DNA of 64,000 nt. Origin: Obelidium mucronatum. Lineage: Eukaryota > Chytridiomycota > Chytridiomycetes > Chytridiales > Chytriomycetaceae. Both the position numbers and the translations under genes were made by a program. How positions within the stretch are numbered: the first letter of the stretch is position 1; each line of letters begins with the position of its first letter. Shown here one piece after another: positions 33,471-46,000 of this stretch. The notes below the pieces were generated by a model. It was not told the DNA's origin, ran no database searches, and was given only the letters and a program-made list of their open reading frames with translations. The DNA lies in contig JAIVFH010000129.1 in NCBI GenBank assembly GCA_025765595.1, forward strand, positions 23,446-87,445, given 5' to 3'.

Positions 33471-33524
33471 CTTTTGGAATGGCATGAGAAATTTCTGTTT
33501 CAGAAATTATTGATGTGACGGTCA

Positions 33525-33532
33525 GGTGGCAC
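33525..33532 (+). promoter_or_regulatory. GGTGGCAC variant upstream of hexosaminidase copy 5
   Basis: GGTGGCAC (one base short of the 9-mer seen at the other copies and in inverted orientation relative to the gene) about 115 bp upstream of the ATG of copy 5. Confidence 0.35.
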
Positions 33533-33613
33533 TGTCTCCCCGAAACACGATGAAACAAGGGGGAAAAGCGAATATCCCGGCGCCTCCCATAAACGAAATA
33601 AGATTTTTATTGG

Positions 33614-34264
33614 TTAGTCCATTTCTTCGATTCTTCTTTGCGCTTCTCGTATCAACGCCATGTACGTTATGTTAGTGTTTTCTTCAGCACAGCCTTCGGT
33701 CTGTTTCTGAGATTGAGGTTCTGCCCACTCTTGATCTTCGTTTTCATCATCACCCATGATGACACTAAAATTATAGGTGAAATCTCCCGTAAAAGCTGAA
33801 TCTGTTGTATATATAGTATCCTTCAATGTAGATGCAGGTTTGAATGTCACGTGCTGCTTCTTCGGTAGCGGCGGTTGAACAGCTGTCAAACCTAAACTAA
33901 CGCCGCTCTCGGCGATCGAGAGACGAACCAGAGCCGCCTCTACATCAAGATCTAATTGTGACGCACAACTTCGAGATCTTTTCAGTATTCCAGGTTTCCG
34001 TAAAGTTGAGAGAGGTGAGGCGCACTTGTATGGATTGTTGGATCCTTGGCGCAGCCGCTTTGCGGTACTGTTTGTCGATGTCAACAGTGTAGACGAGTTA
34101 ATGGAAGAGTTTGAGCTCTGGCGTTTTCGAGTTGTTTTTGGCGATGAGTGGCGTTTGCGCGATAAACTTGGCGAAGTTGATGTATGACGATTTCTGATCA
34201 ACGTGAATTGGGAATGATCGAATCCTGATTCTGGATGTTCTTCAGGTACCTGCCGCGGAAACAT
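33614..34264 (-). CDS. small basic/acidic protein of unknown function, paralogue of the next gene
   Basis: Single exon, 216 residues, family not recognised. The N-terminal half is Ser/Arg/Lys-rich (SRKRHSSPKTTRKRQSSN, probable nuclear localisation), a middle block reads KPGILKRSRSCASQ then DVEAALVRLSI, and the C-terminal third is acidic, ending RRIEEMD. The block LKRSxS...E..L..LSI recurs in the adjacent gene at 34435-35142, which also ends in an acidic xEMD tail, so the two look like an old tandem duplication. Predicted to be largely disordered and possibly nuclear (inference). Confidence 0.65.
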   Translation of the reverse strand: MFPRQVPEEHPESGFDHSQFTLIRNRHTSTSPSLSRKRHSSPKTTRKRQSSNSSINSSTLLTSTNSTAKRLRQGSNNPYKCASPLSTLRKPGILKRSRSCASQLDLDVEAALVRLSIAESGVSLGLTAVQPPLPKKQHVTFKPASTLKDTIYTTDSAFTGDFTYNFSVIMGDDENEDQEWAEPQSQKQTEGCAEENTNITYMALIREAQRRIEEMD

Positions 34265-34434
34265 TCCAGGAAAGTGTTTTGTTCTTTTTTGTTTTTTCGG
34301 ATTTCTAAAAATACGTTAAGTGTGAGCCACGCATTATCATGTATACATATTCTTTTTAGTGCATTTACAGTTAATATTTAGTTAAAGAACAAAAGAAAAT
34401 AAAACTGGAAGTCGATTCTCCCTTTTGCATAATT

Positions 34435-35142
34435 TCAATCCATTTCCATCAGGTCACATTCATCATCGTCAAGTTCTTCAATTTTACACCCCTCATCGCC
34501 AACGCATCCACCATAACCAACGTCATTGGTTTCGTCATCATCGAAAGTCTCAATGATGGGGCGTTTGTATAAGACAACTTGTCCATGTTCAGAGGAGACA
34601 CCAGCAAATAGCTCGTTGGGCCATTTGGGGAATAAAGTACTGTTGGTGTTGCTTTTCTTATTATTGATGTTGTTGATGTCGTTTGTTTCTTTGTCATCTG
34701 AATCAGTTTCGTTGGATGTCTGAGTGTGATAAATCCAGTTTTCTGGGTTGGTGTATTCCAAGGATGACTGTGACGAAGGAGAATGCTTTAAATAGGCTAC
34801 GGGTACAAGGGCGGTGGAGTAAGAACTAGCACTGCTGGTATCAGGCAGAAGTGAGTCTTTGAGTTGGCGTTCAAATCGACTCTTTTTGCTGTTGGTGATT
34901 GACAGTTGTTCAAGCTCAGATTCGATATCTGAGCATGATCGTTTCAAAGGGTTTCGAAAGACGGTGGGTTGTTCCAAGGAAACATAATGCCCGCGTTTCC
35001 TAAGTGGGCTCGGGGATCCACTTATACTAGCGTGGCGCTTCTTGAGGTTGAAGCTCTGCTCCTGAGTTCGGTCGTAGGAGGCAAAAGGACTAGAGGGTGA
35101 CAGTGTCATCCTTGGTGACGGTGGTGGGAACTGCGCCATCAT
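34435..35142 (-). CDS. small disordered protein of unknown function, paralogue of the previous gene
   Basis: Single exon, 235 residues, family not recognised. It contains PSPLRKR, then NPLKRSCSDIESELEQLSI, which aligns by eye with KRSRSCASQ...VEAALVRLSI of the neighbour. An Asn/Asp-rich linker is followed by LFPKWPNELFAG and a strongly acidic C-terminus (EELDDDECDLMEMD). Multiple Ser-Pro sites suggest phosphorylation. Both genes share orientation and lie 170 bp apart. The short LKRS...LSI helix may be the only ordered or interacting segment (inference). Confidence 0.65.
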   Translation of the reverse strand: MMAQFPPPSPRMTLSPSSPFASYDRTQEQSFNLKKRHASISGSPSPLRKRGHYVSLEQPTVFRNPLKRSCSDIESELEQLSITNSKKSRFERQLKDSLLPDTSSASSYSTALVPVAYLKHSPSSQSSLEYTNPENWIYHTQTSNETDSDDKETNDINNINNKKSNTNSTLFPKWPNELFAGVSSEHGQVVLYKRPIIETFDDDETNDVGYGGCVGDEGCKIEELDDDECDLMEMD

Positions 35143-35247
35143 CTCTCTTTATTAAATCTTGTTTTTGTTTATTTTCTGAAGAGACAAGGAAATTTCCAGA
35201 ATGTTCTTGGTTCCACCGCCCCACCCACCCTCGAAAAAAAAGCTTGG

Positions 35248-38200
35248 CTATTTGTGGTCAGCTTCAGCTTCATTGTTTCCAAATTCTTCATCTTCGGCTT
35301 CAGCTGTGGGATCCAAAATTATCTTCTCCAGATACGCTTCTCTGTCTCTGGCGATCTTAATAATTGCTGGTTCGTCGGGAATCATCCAGAGAAGGACGAT
35401 ACCAGAAGTATAAATAACCACATGCTGAGGAAAGAACAAAAAAAAAGAGTCGGATGAGGGGTTATTAGCGGTGCCGTATCGCAACAAAAAAATCTGTTGC
35501 TTACCCAAGTAATTAAAAACGTGAGTCGAACCACCATCCACTGACTTTCATCATACGTTTCAATTAAATGCGTGAAAAAGTATTCACTCGAAAACGTGAC
35601 CAAAAGTCCGTTCGTAGAAACAGCGAGAACAGAACAACCTGGTGCCACAAAAAAAAAAAATAACTGTTGAAACCAAAAAAAAAAAAAAAAAAAAAAAAAC
35701 GAAACCACAAAAAAAAGTATCTCAAAAACCTCTCAAAATTGGACCCCAGATTCCAATCCCAGAACCCAAAAAGGGAGGAGCACGCCGAAGAACCTTCAAA
35801 AGCTTGAACAAATCCATCCGAGTTTCAAACCCATTATTCAGTAAAGCAAAGAAGGGAGCCAATGGGAAAGCAGTGACAAACATTGTCACGTAACCGTACT
35901 GAATCGCTTTCGGGAAGTAATCCTCATATAACCCCTCATACGCATCTCGGATTTGATCCCTGTAGTACTGGGGTCTGAGTTCATCTGCGCTGTACTCATT
36001 GTCTTGGTGAATACTGGGAAGCCCGCTTTCAATTTTGGAATGCAAATCGTATTTGCTTCCTCCTGCGCCTCTTTTATTGGCTTTTGCAATCTTGGATCGA
36101 AATAGGGCTTTGATTCGAGGGACTCCAATCTCTTCGAATCGCTCGATTGCTTGATCGCAAATGAAAATGACCAACAGCTCGAGAATCACATCGGCTAAAA
36201 AAATTTGAATTTTGGTTTGTTTTATATTCACGTGGAATTTAATCAAATTTGCATAAGTATGTGTACATACCTGAGCATACATCCTTATCAGAGTTACAAG
36301 TTGCAGAAGCGTGTATAGTTTGTCCAAAAATAGTCACATTGTTCAAGTGGGGCCGAATGAAGGCAAAATACACAATGTGACAATAAATATTGATAAACTA
36401 ATAATAACACCGCATGGTTAACAATCAGAAACAACTATCGGAGGGCTATAAAAAACAAGAATAATAAATAACAACGTACTTCAAAACTCCACTGTTTCAA
36501 GACCAAAGCCTGCTCAAACTCCTCCTCCGTTCGATAGTTTTCCCAATGATTAAGAAAGTGACAGACAGGATGGAAAACTCTGCGACAAATTTGAATCAGG
36601 ATGACACCCATCATAGCAGCACCTTTTTTTTTTTAACCCATCGGTTAAATTTTACAAAAGGTTTCTCAGCTGACTATAACTAATAGGAAAAAAAAAGGGG
36701 CAAACCAAAAGCAACAAGCATCTCTGGAACGCCTTCCTCCTCATAATGAATAATAAAGAAAATCTGCACCAGCACCGAGGCACACGAGATTGCACAAAAC
36801 ACCAACAAGACCAAAAACGAAATAATCTGTCGAATCGAGCGCGACTCTTCAGGAAAATATTGCTCCTTCTTATTCGTAACAGGACTCTTTTTGACACCGA
36901 CTGCGTGAAATTCCACGCGGCGTAATGGTGGTGGGTTGTAGTTGTGCATGGACCATTTGAAGGCGTAGTATTTTTCGCGGCGGGACCAGGCGATTGTGTA
37001 GCAGACGCTCCACAGTGACATGAAGAGGGCGAACCATGGAGTTAACGCGTTGTCAAAGAGTTTGTGCCAAGAGTCGTCTTTTGGACCATGGCCGCCGCCG
37101 CTGTTGATTGGCGATGTTGTGGTGTTGGAATGCGAATCAGTTAAATTTGAGATTGGGTCATGTGTTGGCGCTCCGCGGGTGTATAAATGTGATTTGGACA
37201 TGGTGGATTGATAGCTTTAGTGGAGTTGTTGTTGTTTAAGTGACGTTAGTACGGCGCTCGTTGAGAGGAAGGGATTTCCAGCATTCAAACTCAACTCGAG
37301 ATATTCATAGATTCCGTATAAAAACACAATAAGTCCGCAAAGAGCTGAGTATCCGAGACATCGATTATAAAATTCAAGATAAACAAAATAGAATGCCACC
37401 TTGGTTGAAAAAAAAAAAAACAAAAATTAGTGCAAGGATGATTTAAAAAACAGAAACCAAATCATACCTCTTCCCCAAAATACTCTCGAATCAAATCAAC
37501 TGGTTTCTCCAACCGAAACATGGGTCCATAAACCCACTGCCGAATCAGCCTCGTCCGCAACGAAGAAACATTCTCACATGCCAAATCCTCTCGTTTTGTC
37601 AACTTGATTTTCCCTTTCGTGACTGGGGAATCAATGTCTTCATCGTGGGTGGGGAAGAAATCCAGGTAGATTCGGTGCGAGAGGAGATAGTTGATGCCTT
37701 CCGTGCGGAGTCCAGTGCGTGTGAGGACACGCATTTCAGCGGATATGATGGCGTGGTGGGCGAGGAGGATTCTATGCCGGCGTTCGAAAAATTTTGTGAG
37801 GACAATGTGGCATGGCTGTTTTGAGTTTTGAATTTGTGTTAAAATATGATTAGAGGTTCATGGCGGGCGGGGAATGGGGATTTTTCTTTCGGGAGGTGGG
37901 GAAAACTACGCAACCTGATTGATGACGCTGACGATGCGGTGCTTTTCTTCTGTTGTTGGGTCTGGAAGTTTGAATTCGAAGCTGGATAGGTCTAAAGGGT
38001 CCAAGTCGGCGGTGTGTTTGTTGAGATCCAGGTGGTATGTCTTGAAGTACTGGAAGATTCCGTTTCGCTTCTCTGGTGGATGTGCATCGCTATCGAGAGT
38101 GTGAAGGGGCTCCTGTTTTTTTTTTTTTTTTTTTTTTTTTTTTGGAGAATGTGGTTGGTTGCTGTCAGAAGAATAGAAAGAACGAAAAGTGAAAAAAACA

Positions 38201-39554
38201 GCTGGCACTCAACTCGAAGATTAAACTGAAGTCCCAATTTATAAGCTTCCAAAGCCAAGAAATGAAACGGTGTAAACACTTTCACGAAATGCATATGATT
38301 TGTGTCCAAACTCTTTTCAATCTCGAGAATAACCCCATGATGAAGCAATTTCTCTTCAAACAGAGACCGAATATACGAAAAGTTTTCTTCTTGTTCTGAA
38401 CGATGATGATTGTGATGCGTCTTGTATGTGAGCACATAGTCTGGCTCCTCCGTGTCTCCATAAATCAAACGAACCAACACGTCAGCGGATCTCCTCTTTG
38501 GACAAAAGTAAGCTAATGCATCTGAAATTGATTTTTCAGGGTTTTGGTTCTGCCATGCGGATATTTCATCGAAGGCCAAGACATCATCCGCGTAAAACAG
38601 TTTCACTTTCTTTTTCGTGGGGCCTAGTTCGCGGATAACGACTTTATGAATATCTTGGAGATCCGATTCGTGGACAAGAATGTCAATGTGTTCTGGTGGT
38701 TGGTTTGATTCGTCTGAATCTGGACTGCTTGCGCTTTCGGGGGAGCTTGCCGATGGAGAAGCAACGATGCCATCAGCAGCAGCAGCTTCCGGATCGTCAG
38801 ATTTGAGGGGAATTGTGGCTGTTGTGGTGTGTTCGTGGGCGGTTGGGGATTCCATCATTTTCAAACCCTGGTCAAGGAGAACATTCGGGGTTGTTGTGTC
38901 GACAGCCAAGGGCGCTTCGGGCCTCTTTGCATGCGGAGACGCCAGCGTGTTTTTTGCAGCGGCCAGCGAGGGGCGGTGCGGGGCTCGTTTTGCGGCCACC
39001 AAGGGCCGCGGCGCCAGGGCCTCGGGCGCGCCGCCGGAGCCGATGCCGTACGGCTCCAGCAAGCAAGGCGGCGCCGGGCTCGCGGGCGCGCCGCCCGGGT
39101 CTGCGGCGGGAAGCGGCACGGAGGCGGTGTTGCGCTTCTTGATCAGGTCGCTGCGCGTGGCTGCACGCTTGATTTGAGTGCCGGCCAGCGGGATCGAGTG
39201 CTTCTGCTCGAGCACTTGGAGAATCGGGTCTTTGTGATTGGAGGTGTTTTTGCGCGTGGCGGCGACTGCGCTGGCAATTTTGCGGAATCTGAGAGTCGCG
39301 GCTTCGGCTGTTGGTGTCAGGGTGTTGAAGTTGTTGTTGGTGTTTGACAGGGGGGCAGCAGCAGAGGCATCGTGGGGGATTTGGATGCCAAGGTTTGCGG
39401 GTTTTGATTCTGACGCGTTTGCTGTTTGAGCAGCGGCAGCTGCAGCGGCAATATTCCGGAAGCGGTCGGCAGCTGAAAGCACCGCCGGTTCAGATTTCAG
39501 AGGCTGGATCTGAGAGGATGAAGAATCACGAGGCTCGGGGGCGTTGTCGCTCAT
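35248..39554 (-). CDS. anoctamin/TMEM16 family membrane protein with long N-terminal extension
   Basis: Ten exons: 39554-38214, 38112-37915, 37815-37468, 37399-37296, 37214-36706, 36622-36480, 36397-36271, 36194-35730, 35638-35505 and 35424-35248; 1181 residues with all phases consistent. TMEM16 proteins are membrane lipid scramblases, ion channels or ER-plasma membrane tethers (Ist2). The first 330 residues are an Ala/Ser/Pro-rich, GC-rich extension. The cytosolic dimerisation domain follows (YVLTYKTHHNHHRSEQEE, HFVKVFTPFHFLALEAYKLG), then IREYFGEEVAFYF, FDNALTPWFALFMSLW, about ten membrane segments, and PFLGSGIGIWGPI near the end. The ATG at 39554 has a better context than the in-frame one at 39677. 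Exon 2 follows a 20-plus A tract. Confidence 0.85.
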
Positions 39555-40016
39555 TGCTATCAGTTTGCTTGAGTACAGGCAGACAGTTTTGGTCTCGCGT
39601 TCTGGAAGAAGTCTGAAATCCTTCAAGATATTTGCTAAAAATAGATGGAGAGAGATTATCCAATGTCGGAATCCCATATGCTATTATTAAACTTTATGCA
39701 TTTGAGACTCTGTGTGTATGTGTGTGTGCGTGACGGTGTGTATGTTTTTTTAATAACAATGCTTGTTTAATATGATGTTGCCCTTCAAGTTCATCAACTA
39801 CTTTATTAAACCAATACTGTTCTTGGTTGATGATCAAGGAATCAGGATGGGCTGATGGAATGGGAGTCAGAAAAAAAAGAAAGACCCCTTCCGGCGACAC
39901 ATGTTTTTTTTTTGCTTGTGTCTTAATTTGTCCCTCCTTGTTTGTGATTTCGCATTTTTCGTTCTAGAAAGAAAACTCATTTGCAAACCCACCGCCCGCA
40001 CCCAGACAAGCAAGCA
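39555..40016. promoter_or_regulatory. divergent promoter region between anoctamin and chitin synthase
   Basis: About 460 bp between divergent start codons. It contains a (TG/GTGT) microsatellite-like stretch at 39711-39740 and a minus-strand open frame at 39694-39900 whose middle (YWFNKVVDELEGQHH) looks protein-like but has no recognised relative or clear splice partner; I do not call it a gene. Confidence 0.45.
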
Positions 40017-43000
40017 ATGAGCGCCCGCCTCAATCCGTTCTCGACAGCGGCCGCCGTGGAGAGCAGCGCAGCGCCCAATGCGGCGCTCGTCAGCGACCTC
40101 GCCGCAACAGCGAGCCCGACAGTCGCCGCGCTGACTTCGACGCTGCGCGCGCGGCTGCTCGAGCAGCGGCCGACAACGCGCATCGGCTCGCGCGTGTTCG
40201 TCCACGTGCGCGCCGGGGCCGGTGCCGGCGGCAGCGGCGCTGCGAACCCTGCCGCCGCCGCCGCCGACGCAAAGGCCCACGCGTCGCGCAACCGCTCGCT
40301 GGACGACCTGGCCGCAAAGTACGCTGCGCCCGCGGACCCGTCGCTGTTCGACGCCTCCGCCGCCGCCTGGTGGCACCTGAAGCGGGGCGCCGAGGACCAG
40401 GCCATTGTGCTGCTGTGCGTGAATTCATTTGTTTTATTTTATTTTATTTCTTCGGAATTCTTTCTAATCTGGAATTAAAATTGCTTTGCAGCGGCGAGAC
40501 GGCGTCCGGAAAGTCGGAGTCGCGGCGTCTGATTACCCGCCATCTGTGCGATATTTCCACAATCAAATCTGGCTCAAACACGGCAAATGCCCCCAAAAAG
40601 AAAAAGTCAAAGCTTGTTTCTGCCATCCTTAAAGTCGACTCCATCATGGCTGCCTTTGGTCGCGCATGCACTCCGTCTAATCCAAATGCTTCTGCCAGCG
40701 GAAGCTATTACGAATACCAGTTCAACAAGAAGGCCAAAATTGTTGGTGTCAAAGTGATTGACCTCCTTTTAGAAAAATCTAGAGTTACAGGCGCTGCCGA
40801 CGGTGGCTGCAATTTCAATGTCTTTTATCTTTTGGTCGAAGGCGCTACAAAAGAGGAAAAAATTCAATGGCAACTGAGTGATTCCGCCCACTACCACTAC
40901 CTCAACGTTTCTGGCATTCGCTACGTCCCGTCTTCCAACGGAGGTGTCGACCTGGAAACTTTGCGTGAATGTCTCAAGAGTATTGGCGTTGGCAAGAGGC
41001 ACCAGACCCAAATCTTTCAACTTTTGGCTGCCATTCTTCATCTTGGTAACATTGCCTTTGTCGACGACGAAAACAACAAAAAAACGGACGAGCCGTGTAC
41101 AATCAAAAATCAGCAGCAGTTGTCTTTGGTTGCTGACTTGTTGGGCGTTCACCCATCTACCCTCGAGTCTTGTTTGACGTACAAGACACAAGTTATCCGC
41201 AAGGATAAGATTTCCGTCTTTTTGGATGCCAAGGCTGCTGCTGAGCAACGTGATTCCTTTGCTCGCGCTCTCTACTCTGTTGTGTTTAGTTACATTGTTG
41301 AACAAATCAACAACAGCCTCTGTGTGACGGACGAAAGCCAGTGGGCGAACTTTATTGCCATTGTGGACTTGCCTGGTTCGTACTTTGGTGGAAGTATTGT
41401 CGGTGGGGACTTTGGAAACGGATTTCAGCGTCTTTTGGTGAACTACGCCAACATGAAACTGGAAAACTTTATGACGGAGCAACTCTTTGTGGTTCCCAAG
41501 GACGTTTTGAGAGCAGAAGGTCTGGACTTTCCTCCTGTTGTTGGAAACATTAAGAAGCAGCTCTTGGACGCTCTGGACAATGAAAGCACTGGACTTTTGA
41601 GATTGATTGACATTGAGTGTGCCATGGGTACAAAAGGATCCAAGCTTATTGAAAAGTTGAAAGAGGCAGACCCTCAAGCTGCTGCCGTTGGTTCAGGCAC
41701 TTTGGGCAGAACCACCACTTTCTCAAGTTCAAGAAGCAACAGTAACAACAACACGAGCAGCACATTTGCCAGCAGTTTCAACAAATTCAATGCAGCTGCG
41801 GCAAGTACCACGACTCCACCATCGCCAAAGGTGAACCACACTGGTTTGGGAGCTACGGCTGCTGGCACCCTCAACTCAAAGGACACTTCCAAGGAAAACA
41901 AGTTCATCTCTTATGGATCTGCATCGGACAATTCTGCGGCTGCTGCTGCTCCAGTCTCGAAGAAGGCCAAGCACATGTTCACTATTACCCACTATGTTGA
42001 ATCCACACCAACATACAGACCCAACAACAGCGACCTCAAGGAACTTGTGTCCACGCAATATGATGCCCGCAACTTTGTCGACAGCAACAGTGACGTTTTG
42101 CAATCGGACTTTGTCACTTTGATTCGTGGAAATGCTGCTGATGGTGGGCCTGGTACATCCAGCCCCTTTTTGCGAGGTTTATTTTCAGACAGAATGGTTG
42201 CCACGTTGACGCATGCAGGAGACTCTGGAACTGTGTTGGCGGCTGCGGAGAGAGGACGGTTGCCCAGTTTGAAGAGGCCCTCGGGTGCGGCTAAGCATGC
42301 CAACTTGGATTCTACTGTTGGTCAGAAGGTTTGTGTGTTCTTTTATTTTTCGATCTTTTTTTTTTACTATTATGTGTCTACAATTTTCTGATTTCTCTTT
42401 TTTTTTTCCTTCTTCTCTACAAAGGTCCGTACAACTTTGAATGGAGTTTTGGAAACCTTGAGTGAAACACAGACCTGGTTTGTGATGCACTTGAAGCAAA
42501 ACGACGATCCAGGGCACTCCAACAAGCACGATCCCGCCACGTTTAAAAGACAGATTGAAAACTTTGATCTTGTCTCATTGTGCTCCAACCCAGCAGTTAT
42601 TTACAGTGCTGCGTTTAAACACGCCGACTTTGTGACCCGCTTCAACCCCATTATTGTGGCTCTCTTTGGAGACCATTCGAATGCCGGATCCGCCAAATCC
42701 CAATGTGAAGCGATTGCACGTACAGCGGAATGGAAGGCCGGGAAAGCCAAGATTGGAGCGAGTAAAATCTTTTTGAGCGAGATTGTATGGAGACAATTGG
42801 AGGATGGTCTCTGTGCCGTTGAAGAAGCCGAGAAGGCTGCGAGTAAAGGAGTTGGTGATCAGAGCGAGTACGGCGCGGACACTGAGTATTTGGAAAGCCA
42901 TGCTGGTGGTGCCGGTGATTTAGATGACGCCGAAAGCCACTTTGAGAGCGAGTTTGGTGCGAACGGAAACAATGGAATTGCGTTGACTGCCATGAAGGGC

Positions 43001-46000
43001 AAGACTGACGCTGTGGATGCGGCTGAACAAGGGCGTTTGCTTCAGAATGAGATGTTGAGTAAAGGAGTCAAGGGTAAAAGTGAGTTGCAGAAGAAGAAGG
43101 CTTCCAAGGGACGCATGTGTTGGGTTTGTTGCACGTGGTTCATTACGTGGTGGATTCCGTCACCGTTCTTGAGTTTCTGTGGAAAAATGAAGAGTGTGGA
43201 TCGTCGGATGGCTTGGCGTGAAAAGTTTGCATTGTGTGTCATTATTGCGTTGATGAATGCTGCGATGCTGTTTTTCATTATTGGAATTGGGTTGTTGGTG
43301 TGTCCACCAAAGAAGGAGATGTCGGCAGGTCAGATTAGTGCCAAGAACAAGTTGGGAAACAACCCGATGGTGTACATGTATGGTACTTACTACGCGGCTG
43401 CGGACAAGTACAACTCCCACGTTGCGTTGGGGGCTGGATCTCAAGGGTATTGGGAGGCGGCTGTGTTTGGGCATGATGTGTCCCAAATGTTTGACAAGTC
43501 GCAATACTGGGGAACCTACTGTCCAGCTTTTCCACAACCAGCTGGGTTTGTGTATTTCCCTAATCAAGAGGGGGCGCTTGTTTCTGGAAAGTGGTATCAG
43601 CACGGTCGTCAGACCCCGACTGCAGACCACTTGCCCATGATGGAAGATTACGCAAAAGGAACTGTTGTGTGGGATATCGGTAGTATTCAGGGACTGGTGA
43701 AAGCCAACACCAAGATTATTGTTGCCAATGACCGGGTGTATGATGTTTCTGCCTTCTACTCTCTGGCGTACAAGGGCAAGAACTTTTTCCCACAGACACA
43801 GTACATTCAAGCCATGTTTGACAAGTACAGTGCCAACGGTGGAGACTGTTCCTTTGAACTGAACTACTTGAAACAGAACTACCCACAAACATATGCAGAC
43901 ATTATGAGTTGTATGGATGGATTGTTTTGGATTGGAAACATTGACCACCGAAATGATTTGAAGTGTCAAGTACAAAATTACATTTTGTTGGCGGCTTCTG
44001 CGATTTTGGTGTTGGTGATTGGAGTCAAGTTTTTGGCTGCGTTGCAGTTTGGAGGGAAGCGGGTTCCAGAAGATCATGACAAGTTTGTTATTTGTATGGT
44101 TCCTTGTTATACTGAGGTGAGCTTTTGTGTTTATTGATGTTTTTTTGTTGGGTTGGCTGACTTTGCGGGCTTTTCCTCTCTTTTGACGTTTAGGGCGAGG
44201 CGTCTCTTGCAAAGACTCTTGAGTCTCTGGCTAGTATGGAATATGAAGACAAGCATAAGCTGATTTTCATTGTTGCTGATGGTATGATTATCGGTTCTGG
44301 AAACGATAGACCTACTCCTCGTATTGTTCTGGATATTCTTGGTGTGGACCCAGCTTTGGATCCTGAACCAAAGTCATTCCAGTCTCTAGGTGAAGGAAGT
44401 AAACAACACAACCTTGGAAAGGTGTACTCAGGGTTGTATGAAATGAATGGTCGTGTTGTTCCGTATGTTGTGGTTGTTAAAGTGGGTCGGCCGAGTGAGC
44501 GACAGAGACCTGGAAATCGGTATGGTTTTTTCTTTTGATTGTTGTCCCCTTTTTTAGACTAAGCATTCGTTTTCTTGTTCCTTTTTCAAGTGGAAAGCGT
44601 GATTCTCAACTTATTTTGATGCGCTTCTTGTCTCGAGTTCACTTTAACCAGCCAATGAACCCATTGGAGTTGGAAATGTACCACCACATGAAGAACATTA
44701 TTGGTGTCGATCCATCCTTCTACGAGTTCATTTTCTCAGTTGATGCCGATACTGAGCCATTCAAAGATTCGCTGAACCGACTGATTGCACAAATGTCTCG
44801 TGATTCCAAGATTGTTGGATTGTGTGGTGAGACATTGTTGGCCAATGAGCGCGAGTCGTGGGTTTCCATGATGCAGGTTTGTTACATTTGTTTTCTTTTG
44901 CTGGGTATGTGCTGATTGTTGTTGGTTTTTAAGGTTTATGAGTACTACATCTCCCACAACTTGGCCAAAGCTTTCGAATCTCTCTTTGGTAGTGTTACTT
45001 GTCTTCCAGGATGTTTCTCCATTTACCGTATCCGCACACCTGTAAAGAACATTCCCTTGTTGATTGCGCCTGGTGTGTTGGAGGACTATTCTGAAAATCA
45101 AGTTGACACGCTGCACTTGAAGAACTTGCTGTATTTGGGAGAAGATCGTTACCTGACGACACTTCTCATGAAGCACTTCCCACACATGAAGACCAACTTT
45201 ATTTCCGACGCAAAGTGCAAGACAGTTGGTCCAGCCAGTTTTGCCGTTCTCCTCTCGCAAAGACGTCGATGGATCAACTCTACCGTGCATAACTTGATGG
45301 AGTTATTGATGTTGAAACAGCTCTGTGGTGTTTGCTGCTTTGACATGCGATTTGTTGTTTTCGTGGATTTGTTTGCCACGTTTGTCCAGCCGGCTGCTTT
45401 GTTTTACATTGGTTACTTGATTTATGCTGCCTATGTGACTCCTGAGCAGTTCTCGTTCCCACTGATTTCCATTATTATGATTGCTGCCATTTATGGATTC
45501 CAGATCATTATTTTCATTTTGAAACGTGAATGGCAACATATTGGATGGATGATTGTGGTATGTAGATTTTTTGATTGATTTGTTAAGTGTATCTTTTGTG
45601 TGTGTTGATAGGTTTTGTTTCTTTAGTATTTACTTGGTATTCCATTCTCTGCGCTTTACATTCCGATTTATGCGTTCTGGCACTTTGATGATTTCACATG
45701 GGGTAACACTCGTGTCGTTATTGAAGATGGGCAGACAAAGGAGGTTGATGCCGATTCTGAGCCAGTGAGTTTTTTTAATGGTTTGAGACATAGTCGATTA
45801 AATCTACTCTATGATGATAGTTCAATCCTGCAGAAATTGCTCATCAAAAATGGACAGATTTCGAAGCCGATCGATTGAAGCAAATTGAAGCCAACCCACC
45901 GCCTCGCTCGACAACGCCATCGGTTGCTGCGTTCCCAGCTCCTTCTTATGCTCAAGTTCCACCCATGCCAATGTCTGGTATGTACGCGCAGTCAGGGTAC

